NCBI RefSeq assembly: GCF_000513135.1
Contig: NZ_BAUV01000029.1
Span: forward strand, 1-53,865
Length of the DNA stretch: 53,865 nucleotides
Direction: 5' to 3'
DNA from: Halalkalibacter akibai JCM 9157
GTDB taxonomy: Bacteria > Bacillota > Bacilli > Bacillales > Bacillaceae_D
The notes under the pieces are model-generated. The model was not told where the DNA came from and ran no database searches. It saw only the letters and a program-made list of their open reading frames with translations. Both the position numbers and the translations under genes were made by a program. Shown here piece by piece: positions 8,950 to 18,767 of the stretch. Numbering within the stretch: the first letter of the stretch is position 1; each line of letters starts with the position of its first letter.

Positions 8950-10353
8950 ATGTTCTTTAAGCCTTTTGAAACGAAGCCGATGCTAGAAGCAATCCTAGGA
9001 TCTATAGATGAAGCTATCCACGTTATTAACGCCGAAGGAATAACTATTTATTATAATCTGGTTGCCGCGAAGAATGACGGAATAGAAATAGAAGATGTAT
9101 TAGGGAAACACGTGTTAGATGTGTTTCCTTCATTAAATAAACATTCAAGCACGCTTTTAAAGGTAATCGAAAATGGGAAGCCGATTTATCAACAATCTCA
9201 GTCTTACCAAAACATAAAAGGTCAATTGATTGAAACTGTAAATACTACGCTACCGATTCGAGTGGGTTCAAACATCATTGGGGCTGTTGAAATTGCAAAA
9301 GATCTTACAACAATCAAAAACCTTTCTCATAGTCTCCTTGATTTACAAGAAAAAGTGAATCTTCAAAGAACAAAGCCCGTTAAAATGACGGGGGCTAAAT
9401 ACGACTTTGATGATATCGTGACACAATCTCATTCAATGAAAAAAATAAAAGAGTTGGCTAGAAAAGCAGCTCGTACATCTTCTCCCATTATGATTTACGG
9501 GGAAACTGGCACTGGAAAGGAACTACTCATTCAATCTATCCACAATTCGTCTGGTCGTCGAAATGAACCTTTCATAGCTCAGAATTGTGCAACTCTACCT
9601 ACTTCTTTACTAGAGAGTACGTTATTTGGAACGAAAAAAGGCAGTTTTACAGGCTCACTCGATCGACCAGGCTTATTTGAGTTAGCGCATAGAGGGACAT
9701 TATTTCTAGACGAGATAAATTCAATGTCAGTTGATTTTCAATCAAAACTACTACGTGTACTTGAAGATGGAATCATAAACAGAGTGGGTGGTATTGATTC
9801 ATATTTAGTAGACGTGAGAGTCATAGTTGCTATGAATGAACATCCGCTAACATGTATTGAGAAACAACAACTAAGAACAGATCTATATTATCGCTTGAAC
9901 GTCATTTTCATTGAAATACCACCACTTAGAAATAGAAAAGAAGATATCCCAGTATTAATTAAGCATTTTATTAAGAGATTTAACTATAAATTTGAGAAGT
10001 TAGTAACTGAAATAGAAGAAGAAGCAGTTCAGGTTCTATTAGATTATAATTGGCCTGGAAATATAAGAGAATTAGAACATGCGGTTGAGTACGCAATGAA
10101 TATGGTAGATCAAGATATAATTACGCTGGATTTGTTGCCTCATTATCTTCGTGATAAAAACGAGAAAAAATCTATTAACCCTCGCACATTCACTTCGTTA
10201 AGGGAAACTGTAGAGAAAACGGAGAAGCATTTAATTACGAAAAGTTTACTTCAGACCGATTTTAATATTCTACATGCTGCCAAATTACTAAATATACCTA
10301 GACAAACACTTCAATATAAAATGAAAAAATATCAAATAAGTAATGCAGAGTAA
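8950..10353 (+). CDS. PAS/AAA+ sigma-54-dependent activator of the abl locus
   Basis: A 467-residue RocR-like enhancer-binding protein. An N-terminal PAS domain (about residues 8-110; LGSIDEAIHVINAEG) precedes a AAA+ core with Walker A GETGTGKE near residue 185 and Walker B TLFLDEINSM. A Fis-type helix-turn-helix lies at the end (NILHAAKLLNIPRQTLQYKMKK). The sigma-54-contacting loop reads GSFTGS rather than GAFTGA, so two of its six positions differ. The start is ATG 8950 after AAGGGGGAT. A near-consensus sigma-54 promoter lies ahead of kamA two genes downstream, so I infer that this protein activates it; the PAS ligand is unknown. Confidence 0.85.
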   Translation: MFFKPFETKPMLEAILGSIDEAIHVINAEGITIYYNLVAAKNDGIEIEDVLGKHVLDVFPSLNKHSSTLLKVIENGKPIYQQSQSYQNIKGQLIETVNTTLPIRVGSNIIGAVEIAKDLTTIKNLSHSLLDLQEKVNLQRTKPVKMTGAKYDFDDIVTQSHSMKKIKELARKAARTSSPIMIYGETGTGKELLIQSIHNSSGRRNEPFIAQNCATLPTSLLESTLFGTKKGSFTGSLDRPGLFELAHRGTLFLDEINSMSVDFQSKLLRVLEDGIINRVGGIDSYLVDVRVIVAMNEHPLTCIEKQQLRTDLYYRLNVIFIEIPPLRNRKEDIPVLIKHFIKRFNYKFEKLVTEIEEEAVQVLLDYNWPGNIRELEHAVEYAMNMVDQDIITLDLLPHYLRDKNEKKSINPRTFTSLRETVEKTEKHLITKSLLQTDFNILHAAKLLNIPRQTLQYKMKKYQISNAE

Positions 10354-10369
10354 GAAAGGAGTGTAATAT

Positions 10370-11227
10370 ATGCTTCCTAGATCCGAAACAAAAACGATAT
10401 CCACCTCGCAATTTTGTGTTCAACTATATTTAGATTATTTCAACAAACGATTAAAGGTTACTAACTATAGTGGATGTCTGGATAAAATGCTTGTAAATAT
10501 ACAAGATCTAATTGATGATAAACGGTTCACAAAAATTATTATTCATAGCAAACAAAAAGATATAATAAAATTCTTATCTGAAGGTTATTCTTTTGAAGCT
10601 ATATTTAGTGGTTTTTTCAATGGGAGTGATAACTATGTGTTAGCTTTTTATAAGACTAACGAACGTAGAAGTAGTGTCAACTGGGTAAAAGAAGATCAGA
10701 TTATAAAAGATGTTGTTTCTAAGGGACGTGACTACCAGTTATCTGCAGTACCATCCGCTTACCATTTTAGACGAGCGAATGTAAGAGATGCTAGACAGCT
10801 AGCTGAATTATATGCAAAAGTGTTTGATGTTTATCCTACTCCTATGAATGACTGGAATTATGTTTCAAAAGTATTAGAAGGCGATACTATTTTCTTTATT
10901 GTGGAAACAGAACATAAAATAGTAAGTGCAGCTTCAGCAGATATTGATCGGGAATTTGGAAATGCTGAGTTAACAGATTGTGCTACTTTACCTGAACATA
11001 GAAAATACGGCTTAATCAAAAGGTTATTAATTCGGTTAGAAGATGAGTTAAGGCAGGAGCATATTTACAATGCGTATTCAATTGCAAGAGCGTTATCATT
11101 CGGGATGAATGCCGCTTTCTATCAATTGAATTATTCTTACAGAGGAAGATTAATAAACAATTGTTACATTTATGATAAGCTTGAAGATATGAATGTCTGG
11201 GTAAAGGATTTGTCGAAGTCGACGTGA
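10370..11227 (+). CDS. ablB: Beta-lysine N-acetyltransferase (AblB/YodP)
   Basis: A 285-residue protein with a family-specific N-terminal half and a GNAT domain at about residues 130-270 (FRRANVRDARQLAELYAKVF, then the acetyl-CoA loop ATLPEHRKYGLIKRLL). AblB acetylates beta-lysine, the product of lysine 2,3-aminomutase, to N-epsilon-acetyl-beta-lysine, a compatible solute; in B. subtilis the homologue yodP neighbours kamA. It follows the activator by 16 bases with a GAAAGGAG ribosome site, so these two are probably cotranscribed. A strong terminator then separates it from kamA, which has its own promoter. Confidence 0.8.
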   Translation: MLPRSETKTISTSQFCVQLYLDYFNKRLKVTNYSGCLDKMLVNIQDLIDDKRFTKIIIHSKQKDIIKFLSEGYSFEAIFSGFFNGSDNYVLAFYKTNERRSSVNWVKEDQIIKDVVSKGRDYQLSAVPSAYHFRRANVRDARQLAELYAKVFDVYPTPMNDWNYVSKVLEGDTIFFIVETEHKIVSAASADIDREFGNAELTDCATLPEHRKYGLIKRLLIRLEDELRQEHIYNAYSIARALSFGMNAAFYQLNYSYRGRLINNCYIYDKLEDMNVWVKDLSKST

Positions 11228-11293
11228 TGCCTAATATTCAGCAGTTCCTGCTGGGATTTTGGCACGTATTAACCGATTTGTATATACGTTTAG

Positions 11294-11329
11294 GAAAGAA
11301 CTGCCCAATAATAGGCAGTTCTTTCGTTT
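11294..11329 (+). terminator. Terminator after ablB
   Basis: A perfect 12-bp stem, GAAAGAACTGCC (11294-11305) with GGCAGTTCTTTC (11314-11325), has an 8-base loop and a short T-rich tail (GTTTA). Confidence 0.75.
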
Positions 11330-11456
11330 ATCTTATGGAAAGCTGTTTTCGTAAAGACTGTTGCTCTTGAAAATGGTTTTTGCCTCCACGTGGAAAACGA
11401 GGCTGTAGTGGAATAAGACGATCATGATCATAAATTGTTTTTAAGCAAAATGAAAA

Positions 11457-11472
11457 TGGCACGGAAATTGCA
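11457..11472 (+). promoter_or_regulatory. Sigma-54 (-24/-12) promoter of kamA
   Basis: TGGCACGGAAATTGCA matches the sigma-54 consensus TGGCAC-N5-TTGCW, with the invariant GG at 11458-11459 and GC at 11470-11471 correctly spaced. It lies 36 bases ahead of the kamA ATG and AAAGGAGG. Two palindromes upstream, CCACGTGG (11386-11393) and GATCATGATC (11420-11429), are possible enhancer sites for the activator encoded at 8950. This is inferred, not shown. Confidence 0.85.
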
Positions 11473-11507
11473 TTGTCTTTTTCAAGCAGGTTAAAGGAGG
11501 TTCTAAC

Positions 11508-12572
11508 ATGAAAATGGATTTATATAAACCAAACAGACATTGGAAGGATATTGAATTATGGAAAGATGTTACTGAGGAACAGTGGAATGATTGGATATGG
11601 CAACTAACCAATACGATTCGGACGTTAGAGGATTTGAAAAAGGTTATTAATTTAACTCCAGAGGAAGAGGAAGGGGTTCTAATATCAACCAAAACAATTC
11701 CTTTAAATATTACACCTTATTATGCTTCACTCATGAATCCAAATGATCCAAGATGTCCAATTAGAATGCAATCAGTTCCTATTGGAAAAGAAATCCATAA
11801 AACAAAATATGATATGGAAGATCCCCTTGAGGAAGACGAAGATTCTCCTGTTCCAGGACTAACGCATCGTTATCCAGATCGCGTATTGTTTTTGGTTACA
11901 AACCAATGTTCCATGTATTGTCGTTATTGTACCCGTCGTCGTTTTTCCGGACAAATTGGAATGGGGGTACCAAAAAAACAATTAGACGCCGCTATTAATT
12001 ATATTAGGATGACACCGAAAGTTCGAGACGTTCTCCTTTCTGGAGGTGACGGATTATTAATTAATGACAAGATACTTGAATATATATTAAAGAACCTTCG
12101 AGAAATACCACATGTTGAAATTATAAGAATTGGCACGAGAGCCCCTGTTGTTTTTCCGCAGCGGATCACTGAAAACCTATGCAATATATTGAAAAAGTAT
12201 CATCCCGTTTGGTTAAATACTCACTTTAATACTTCGATTGAAATCACAGAGGAATCAAAAAAAGCTTGTGAGATGTTAGTGAATTCAGGTGTACCTGTTG
12301 GAAATCAAGCGGTTATTTTAGCTGGTATCAATGACAGTTTAGCGATTATGAAGAAGCTAAATTTAGATCTTGTGAAAATTAGAGTCCGTCCATATTACAT
12401 TTATCAATGCGACTTGTCTGAGGGAATCGGTCATTTCCGTGCTCCTATTTCAAAAGGGTTGGAAATTATCGAAGGGTTACGTGGTCATACGTCTGGTTAT
12501 AGCGTACCTACATCATTTCTTATTAAGAGTAAAACCTTCAACTGCTATTCTATTACTAAATTAACGATGTAA
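11508..12572 (+). pseudogene. kamA: Lysine 2,3-aminomutase, 3' end lost
   Basis: A radical-SAM aminomutase converting L-lysine to L-beta-lysine (AblA/KamA, PLP-dependent). The 4Fe-4S motif CSMYCRYCTRRR is present near residue 137, with the family segments VLLSGGDGL and WLNTHFN. The protein matches the family up to GHTSGYSVPT (near residue 335) and then changes to unrelated residues and stops at 354; B. subtilis KamA is about 470 residues. The lost C-terminus carries PLP-lysine and dimer parts, so the product is probably inactive. Divergence starts near 12504-12512 (GTACCTACA), about 90 bases before a serine recombinase gene, which suggests a phage attachment site. Confidence 0.85.
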
Positions 12573-12602
12573 CCTCTGAAATAGAAAGGAATTGATGGTC
12601 GA

Positions 12603-14169
12603 ATGTCAGCTTCTTCAAAGGATATCCGACACGTTGCGATGTATCTTCGTATTTCACAAGAAAAAAAGTCTGAAAATTTCGAAACCCTCGCAAATCACCG
12701 AAATCTTCTTAAAGAGTTTGCTACAAATAATGGTTACACGTTTGAAACATTTGAAGAAGTTCTATCAGGAGGAGCCTCCGAACTTGGCCAAAGACCCCAA
12801 TTGCAGAAGTTATTAAATGAGGTTGAAAAATTCGATGCGATCTTAGTTGTTGAATTATCTCGTCTATCAAGAAATGGGCTAATCTCTGAAACAGTTCTCC
12901 AATATTGTAAGGACTATGATAAGCCAATTATCACCCCAGATAAAGTATACGACTTGGCCAATAGTGATAATGATGTTCTCACGTTTCGATTTGGGTCCCT
13001 AATTGCATCACAGGAACATGCCTTAATTGGAAAGCGCTCGAAATACAATAAAATACAAATGGCTAGAGCTGGTTTACATATTTCAGGCAGCATTCCTTTT
13101 GGTTACGTGCGAAGTTCAACAACGAAAAAACTAGAAATCAATGAAGAGGAAGCTAAAACCGTCCGATATATTTACAGCCTTCATACGCAAGGATTAGGCA
13201 GTTTTAGAATTAGAGACATCTTAAATATGGAAGGTTATAAATCTGCTACAGGAAAACACTTTAATTTGCCATCTATTAAACGCATTCTTAGAAATCCCGT
13301 TTATAAGATGGACCGTTTTTAACGATAGGAAGAAAGTAAAAAAGAATGGTAAATTTGTTCATGAAATTATGGAGACAATTATATGTAAAGATGCTCATCC
13401 TGCAATTGTAAGTGAGAGAGTTTGGGATGTAGCGAATAAAGATAGAGAAGAAAGAGCAGAAAAGTCAGTAATTTCTCGTGAAAAGCCGGCAGTGAAAACA
13501 GGTGTAACCATGTTAAAGGATTTAATTTATTGTTCAGAATGCGGAAAGAAGATGACGATTCGAAAAGATAATAAATTAAAAATGCATACCATTAAGAAGT
13601 GTGAGTATTTAAAAGAGTCTGGTGAAAAATGCATTAACGCCGGTATCAAGCTTGAACATGTAGAGAGGAATGTCATGTTGCATCTTCGGCAGTACAAAGT
13701 AGAATTAAAGCAATTTTTAGAAACATTAGATGATGGGGCAGGCTCTATGTTAGAAGCAGATCAAAAGCAAAGATTGATTAGACTAGAAAATGAAATTAAA
13801 CAAGTGGAAGAGCAAAATAAAAATCTCATTGAACTGGCCTTAACAGGGATTTTTACACATGATGAATTAAAAGAAAAAAAACAGGGATTAACGCAAAAAC
13901 TAGTATATCTTGAGAAACAGCATGAAAATCTTCTCTATGACATGAATAATATGTCGGTGGAAGATAAGCAGATTCAAATTGAAGGAACTCTCTCAAAAAT
14001 TGAAACTATCGAAATTAAAAACAACCCTGAGATATTAAATCATACGTTGAAAACAATGATCAAAAAAATTTATTATTCCCGTGTTATCCCAAAAGAACTT
14101 TTAGTAAGATCTACAAGATGTGAGGAGCGAAAGAACTATCCATTTGAGCTCATGATAGAATATTTTTAA
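12603..14169 (+). pseudogene. Large serine recombinase (integrase), frameshifted
   Basis: An approximately 520-residue recombinase in two frames. The first (12603-13322) has the resolvase catalytic domain (VAMYLRISQEKKSEN with the serine nucleophile, GGASELGQRPQLQKLL, VVELSRLSRNG) and the start of the recombinase domain. The second (open from 13315) continues VFNDRKKVKKNGKF, with a zinc ribbon (CSECGKKM and CEYLKESGEKC, around 13520-13640) and a coiled coil, so it is one gene. Around 13311-13320 one extra base closes frame one with TAA. The family integrates phage or elements at att sites beside its own gene, matching its place against truncated kamA. Confidence 0.85.
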
Positions 14170-14192
14170 AATCATAAAGGTACAGGTTATGC

Positions 14193-14489
14193 TTACATTG
14201 GAGTAAACATAACCTGTACGACTTTACCATAAATACGTGCATTTCCTTCTTGGACCAACATCGGTCCACATTTGGTGTTGTCTGGATAAAGAACCACATC
14301 ACTATTATTAGATTTCTTGACGCGCATTAGAGTATCATCTTCTCCTTCGATGCCTACAACTGCAATCTCTCCAGATTCTATCTCGGTTTGTTTCTGTACG
14401 AGTACACGGTCGCCCTTGCATAGATGACGGATCATGAAGCTAGCACTTAAAGCCATTTCTGTTCGATACCAAATGTAACTAGGCTTCAA
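14193..14489 (-). pseudogene. S24/LexA-like phage repressor, C-terminal part only
   Basis: 98 residues matching the C-terminal S24 (LexA/CI autoprotease) fold: LSASFMIRHLCKGDRVLVQK, then GEIAVVGIEGEDDTLMRVKK with the expected catalytic-lysine strand, and an end ARIYGKVVQVMF. There is no N-terminal helix-turn-helix and no serine of the normal cleavage site, so this looks like the truncated end of a prophage repressor. It is convergent with the recombinase gene, as in prophage lysogeny modules. Confidence 0.6.
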
Positions 14490-14501
14490 CTGGAGGTTCG
14501 T

Positions 14502-14655
14502 ATGAATTATATAAGAGGAATCAATGCCTTTATATGATCAGCAGGAGACGAATCCGTTAAGCTCATCTGGGATTGCTCTATTGGGTATGCCCTTATGCAC
14601 ATACGCAATAAAGCAGGATGGCCAATAGTTTTTGCCGTGGCTGAACTTGGTTAAA
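14502..14655 (+). pseudogene. Phage DnaD-like replication protein, N-terminal fragment
   Basis: An ATG at 14502 with TGGAGG upstream begins MNYIRGINAF, the start of many phage DnaD-domain replisome organisers. The frame is broken at least twice, but the parts read YDQQETNPLSSSGIALLG, then YALMHIRNKAGWP, then FAVAELG, in the order of that family. Everything after about 14655 is lost. With the integrase and the repressor end it marks a decayed prophage. Confidence 0.6.
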
Positions 14656-14776
14656 AAAACAAAATATGGACACAGTTGACGAAAAGGCTTGTCTAAAGTA
14701 AATGTTATTCTTAATTTATTAAAGGGATCAAAATGAATAAGATACTTTTAATAAAAATGAACAAGGGTGATAAAAA

Positions 14777-16216
14777 ATGGACTGGAAACCAGATAGAAAT
14801 GATAAAAAACCAATATATAAACAAATAGTTGAGTATATTGACCAAGGGATTTCCTCAGGCTTGTTTCCAGCAGACAGTCTATTACCTTCGGAACGTATTC
14901 TAGCAAAAGAATTAGGTGTAAATCGTAGTACGGTTGTGTCAGCTTATGAGGAGCTACAGGCCCTTGGAATCGTTGAACGTAAAAAGGGTAGTGGCACTAG
15001 GGTTAGTACAGATATATGGGGGGGATCCCATAAGCGTGTACCGAATTGGGGCCGCTATGTAGAAGATGGTTCGTTCTTACCAAATCTTCCGTTAGTCCAG
15101 AAAATACGTACAGAAATTCAAAATAATAACTTAGTGAACTTAGCAAGTGGGGAATTATCAGCTGATATGATGCCGACAGAGGCTTTCCAGAATATATTTT
15201 CAAGTCAACCCTTTTTAGAGAGCCTTGGTTACGACCATCCCCTGGGGAACAAAGCTCTTAGGCATACTATAGTATCTCATATAAGAGAATATAAAAAGAT
15301 TGACACTGACGCATCATCAATTCTTATTACATCGGGTGCACAGCAGGCTCTACATTTAATAGTAGAGTGTTTACTTAAACCAGGTGATGCTGTTGCAATT
15401 GAGGATCCATCTTACTGTTATTCTCTCCCTTTATTCCAATCAGCTGGATTACGAACTTTTCTTCTGCCAGTTGATAAACAAGGTGCTAATCCTGAAGATT
15501 TATTGGCATTGCATAAAAAACATCGTATTCGAATGGTTTTTTTAAATCCAGATTATCAAAATCCTACAGGGTCTGTTATGAGTATTTCAAGACGTAAGAA
15601 ATTTCTCGAATTATCAACGGAATTAGGTATCCCTATTATTGAGGATGATCCGTATAGCCTTACTTCATATAACGGTGAAGTGAATCCTACTCTTAAATCC
15701 TTGGATACAAACGGAAATGTTTTATACGTCAGTTCTTTATCTAAGATTGTTGCATCAGGACTTCGAATTGGTTGGATTATAGGACCACCACAGGTTATCC
15801 AACGCCTTGCAGATGCAAAACAGCAAGTCGATTTTGGTCATAGTATTTTCCCTCAATGGATCGCAAATGAATTTTTAGGATCTGAATATATTCATTCACA
15901 TATAAAATTGATTCGTACACAACTAAAACTTCGAAGAGATGAGATTGTATTAAGTTTAGAAGAGATCATGGGGAATCAAATTGAATATTTGAATCCTGCA
16001 GGAGGAATTCATTTATGGTGTAAAATTGATCCGTCGATAAATAAACACAAATTACTTGAAGAATCGATTAGGAATGGAGTGGCTTTCGTCCCTGGAGCCA
16101 TTTTAGGTTCCCAAAAAGGTTATGTCCGCTTTACTTTCGGACGAGGGGAAATAGGTTTAATCCGTCAAGGAGTTATAAGATTCGCTGAAGCATATTGTAC
16201 GGTTAAGAAGGACTAA
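14777..16216 (+). CDS. MocR/PdxR-type GntR regulator with aminotransferase domain
   Basis: A 479-residue protein. A GntR winged helix (about residues 8-75; LPSERILAKELGVNRSTVVSAYEEL) is fused to a fold-type I aminotransferase domain (about 110-475). The PLP-contact motifs are there: NPDYQNPTG, the aspartate in EDDPYS, and the Schiff-base lysine segment SSLSKIVASGLRIGW. Such regulators usually sense PLP or an amino-acid adduct and control neighbouring genes, often in PLP or amino-acid metabolism. No metabolic gene is divergent here; the upstream region is phage debris, so its target is unknown. ATG 14777 follows AAGGGTGA. Confidence 0.85.
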   Translation: MDWKPDRNDKKPIYKQIVEYIDQGISSGLFPADSLLPSERILAKELGVNRSTVVSAYEELQALGIVERKKGSGTRVSTDIWGGSHKRVPNWGRYVEDGSFLPNLPLVQKIRTEIQNNNLVNLASGELSADMMPTEAFQNIFSSQPFLESLGYDHPLGNKALRHTIVSHIREYKKIDTDASSILITSGAQQALHLIVECLLKPGDAVAIEDPSYCYSLPLFQSAGLRTFLLPVDKQGANPEDLLALHKKHRIRMVFLNPDYQNPTGSVMSISRRKKFLELSTELGIPIIEDDPYSLTSYNGEVNPTLKSLDTNGNVLYVSSLSKIVASGLRIGWIIGPPQVIQRLADAKQQVDFGHSIFPQWIANEFLGSEYIHSHIKLIRTQLKLRRDEIVLSLEEIMGNQIEYLNPAGGIHLWCKIDPSINKHKLLEESIRNGVAFVPGAILGSQKGYVRFTFGRGEIGLIRQGVIRFAEAYCTVKKD

Positions 16217-16315
16217 TATACACAAAGAGTTAAATGAAAATAAATATGGAATATGTGTCAAAAATAACTATATTTAGAAAGATATATATAAAGTTGTGAA
16301 ACTAGAGGTTTTTAG

Positions 16316-16349
16316 AACGCTGGAATTATTTTAATTCTAGCGTTTTATT
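16316..16349 (+). terminator. Terminator after the MocR regulator
   Basis: AACGCTGGAATT (16316-16327) pairs with AATTCTAGCGTT (16333-16344), with one internal mismatch, followed by TTATT. Confidence 0.7.
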
Positions 16350-16642
16350 ATGTGGTGATGCTAATGCTCTTTTACATGTGACAAGTAAAGGTAGAAACAA
16401 TACGACTGAATGAGCCTGCAAGACATTTACCTAGAGGTATAGTTTCGGAAGCCTCTCCGATGATATCGATTAAAAAAGTGATGAATAAAAAACGATAATA
16501 AATAACGTTATTAAAACAAATTTTGTTACACGTTACAAAAATGAAAAAGTGGATGAGGAAATTAGTTGCGAAGTGGATGGTCTCAACTTTACAAATAGTA
16601 GGTAAACTTAAGTGTCATAACAAAGACTTACAGGGAGGAAAT

Positions 16643-16831
16643 ATGACTTATTTAATCATTCTAGTGGCAATTGTTTGTCTTGTGGCACTAGTCATTACAT
16701 TATCACTTACAAAAGCAGAAGACACAAATTACAGTAGCGACCGTAGTATTAATAATCAACTAATTATGTATATTATACTAATTCCAGTTATTGCTCTTCT
16801 TTTAGTTCTTGGTTGGGTGTTTTTATTCTAA
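16643..16831 (+). CDS. 62-residue two-helix membrane protein
   Basis: The ATG at 16643 has GGGAGGAA upstream; the frame extends further upstream but without a ribosome site. The product begins MTYLIILVAIVCLVALVITL and has a second hydrophobic helix at about residues 41-62, with a hydrophilic loop between (KAEDTNYSSDRS). I recognise no family. It lies 50 bases before the broken MEDS-kinase gene and may share its promoter. Confidence 0.55.
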   Translation: MTYLIILVAIVCLVALVITLSLTKAEDTNYSSDRSINNQLIMYIILIPVIALLLVLGWVFLF

Positions 16832-17582
16832 TTAACTAGAACGTTATAGTAGAAATTTAAATAGAATTAGGAGAAGGTAGCATGAATGAATTTCAAACAA
16901 TTAGTCATTTGACAAATGATCCTTCTTTTGTAAAAAAAGGCTCTCATATTCTCTATATGTATAATGAGCTTGATAAATATATAGAAAATACTGTTCAATT
17001 TATCTATGAAGGTTTAAAACAAGGTTCAATTATATTGTTAATTGAATCAGTAGAAATATTTAGAAGAATTAAGGATCGGCTACTAATGATAGGTGTTGAG
17101 GATGACGATTCTAATAAAGTGAAATTCTTTACAACAGATGAGTTCTATTTTAATGGTGAAGAGTTTGATGTTAAAAAAGCTGGATCAATCCTAATAGAAA
17201 AATTCCAGCCATATTTAGACAAAGGGTATGCAATTCGGACTTGGGGAAAAGTCCCGTTACCAGATCAAGGCTCTGGATTAAAGCAAATTATAACTTACGA
17301 ATGTGAGTGTGAAGATTTTATTTTTAATAAAAACATTACCTCTGTTTGTAGCTATCATGATTTATCTACACCTGCATGTTTACAAAATGAACTATTAAAA
17401 ACACATACACATTGATGACAGTTGATCTGTATTGTTTGTCCCCCTTTTATAATCAAAAGAATCATCAAGCTCCTTCAGATGCGGTGTTTGTCAATATAGT
17501 TGTCGTATTTAGTTACTTTAGTGATTCAAAAAATGTCTTCAATCCCCGAGTTCAGTCAAGGCTACCGCGCTGCGCTTGCTGG

Positions 17583-17633
17583 CCTAGTGATTTGAATCGA
17601 AAGAAAACCACGTTTTCGATTCAAATCACTAGG
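17583..17633. repeat. 20-bp perfect hairpin at the 3' end of the IS
   Basis: CCTAGTGATTTGAATCGAAA (17583-17602) pairs with its exact complement at 17614-17633 around an 11-base loop. It sits between the end of orfB and the left IS end and may terminate transposase mRNA or block incoming transcription from the host gene. Confidence 0.75.
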
Positions 17634-17672
17634 GACATGGGAATAGTAAGATTTTCTCAATGCTTTTGCCCC

Positions 17673-18721
17673 TCATCTCGCATTGGATTGAGCGCAACTT
17701 GTCCCTTTGGTGTCCAATTCCCTTGCGCTTCGTGCCCAACGCTCTGGATGCTTTGCCTTTGCTACTTCGTATACATCTTTTCGCTTTTCTAATATGGCAA
17801 CGTGTTCTCCTGTATGATACTGTACAGGCGTCACAAAATTCAGCCCGCTATGCAGGTGAACCTCGTTGTACCAATGGACAAATTGCTGTGCCCATTGTCT
17901 CGCTTCCTCGAGTGATGCAAAACCTTTATGTGGAAAGTCTGGTCGGTATTTTAGTGTCCGAAACATCGCTTCTGAGTAAGGATTATCATTACTCACACGT
18001 AGTCTTGAAAAGGAGCTCTGGATGCCTAATTTCTCTAGTAAACTCAAGAAAGTCTCTGCTTTCATCGGGCTCCCATTATCTGAATGCAACACAAGCGGGC
18101 CCCTTGGATTTTCTCATTGATCACAGCTCTTTTCACAAGGGTTTCCGCATGTTTTGCCTCTTCTGTTTCCCAAACTTCCCAACCAACTGCCTTTCTACTA
18201 AATAAATCGAGAATTAAATAAAGCCGATAATAGAGACCTTTTACAGGCCCGCCAAGCCAAGTGATATCCCATGTCCATACCTGGTTTGGCAATCGTGCCA
18301 GGTGACTCTCAGGAATTCTTCGTTCTGGCTTTTGACTACGACCACGGTGATGTTGCATTTTTTCTTCACGTAACACCCGATAAAATGTGGATTCTGATGC
18401 AATGTACGTTCCTTTGTCCGCAAGCTTTGGAACAATTTGTGTAGGGGGCAAATCGGCGTATTCTTCCTGTTTGACAACCGTCAATATTTCCTCTTTTTCT
18501 TCCTCAGATATCTTATTTTTCGGAACGGGTCTTTTCGCAAGTGGACGCTGATCGACCTTCACATCACCGTCTGCCACCCACCGCTCGTATGTTCGAATGC
18601 TGATATGAAGTTCCTCGCAAGCCTTCGCTAATCGAGCACCGTTTTGATTGGCTTCTTGGATGAGTTCGACAGCTAATGTGCGATTTGACGGGCTAATCAT
18701 TCTTCCTCGTCGTCCCCCCAA
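17673..18721 (-). pseudogene. IS3-family transposase OrfB (DDE integrase), frameshifted
   Basis: The upstream segment (18721-18062) has the HTH_21 region and the first catalytic aspartate in VWTWDITWLGG. The downstream segment (18092-17673) has the second in VLHSDNGSP and the glutamate in NDNPYSEAMFRTLKY, so the D,D-35-E triad was complete. The frames are joined by a one-base loss in a run of four A on the coding strand (18109-18112), where five would read NPRGPLVLHSDNG. The lesion lies within orfB and is distinct from the orfA/orfB programmed frameshift. Confidence 0.85.
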
Positions 18722-18767
18722 ATCGCTTGGGCCTTTTTTCGCAAAAGTAATAACGCCGCCGCTTCTG

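Noticed and set aside
12490-14169. kamA interruption as a developmentally excised element, like skin in sigK
   Set aside because: The recombinase is frameshifted, the element is mostly deleted and no downstream kamA half was found, so excision could not rebuild the gene.
17412-17792. 126-codon frame at the end of the MEDS domain as a separate gene
   Set aside because: Its first 23 codons are the frameshifted continuation of the kinase, and the remainder is the non-coding end of the IS.
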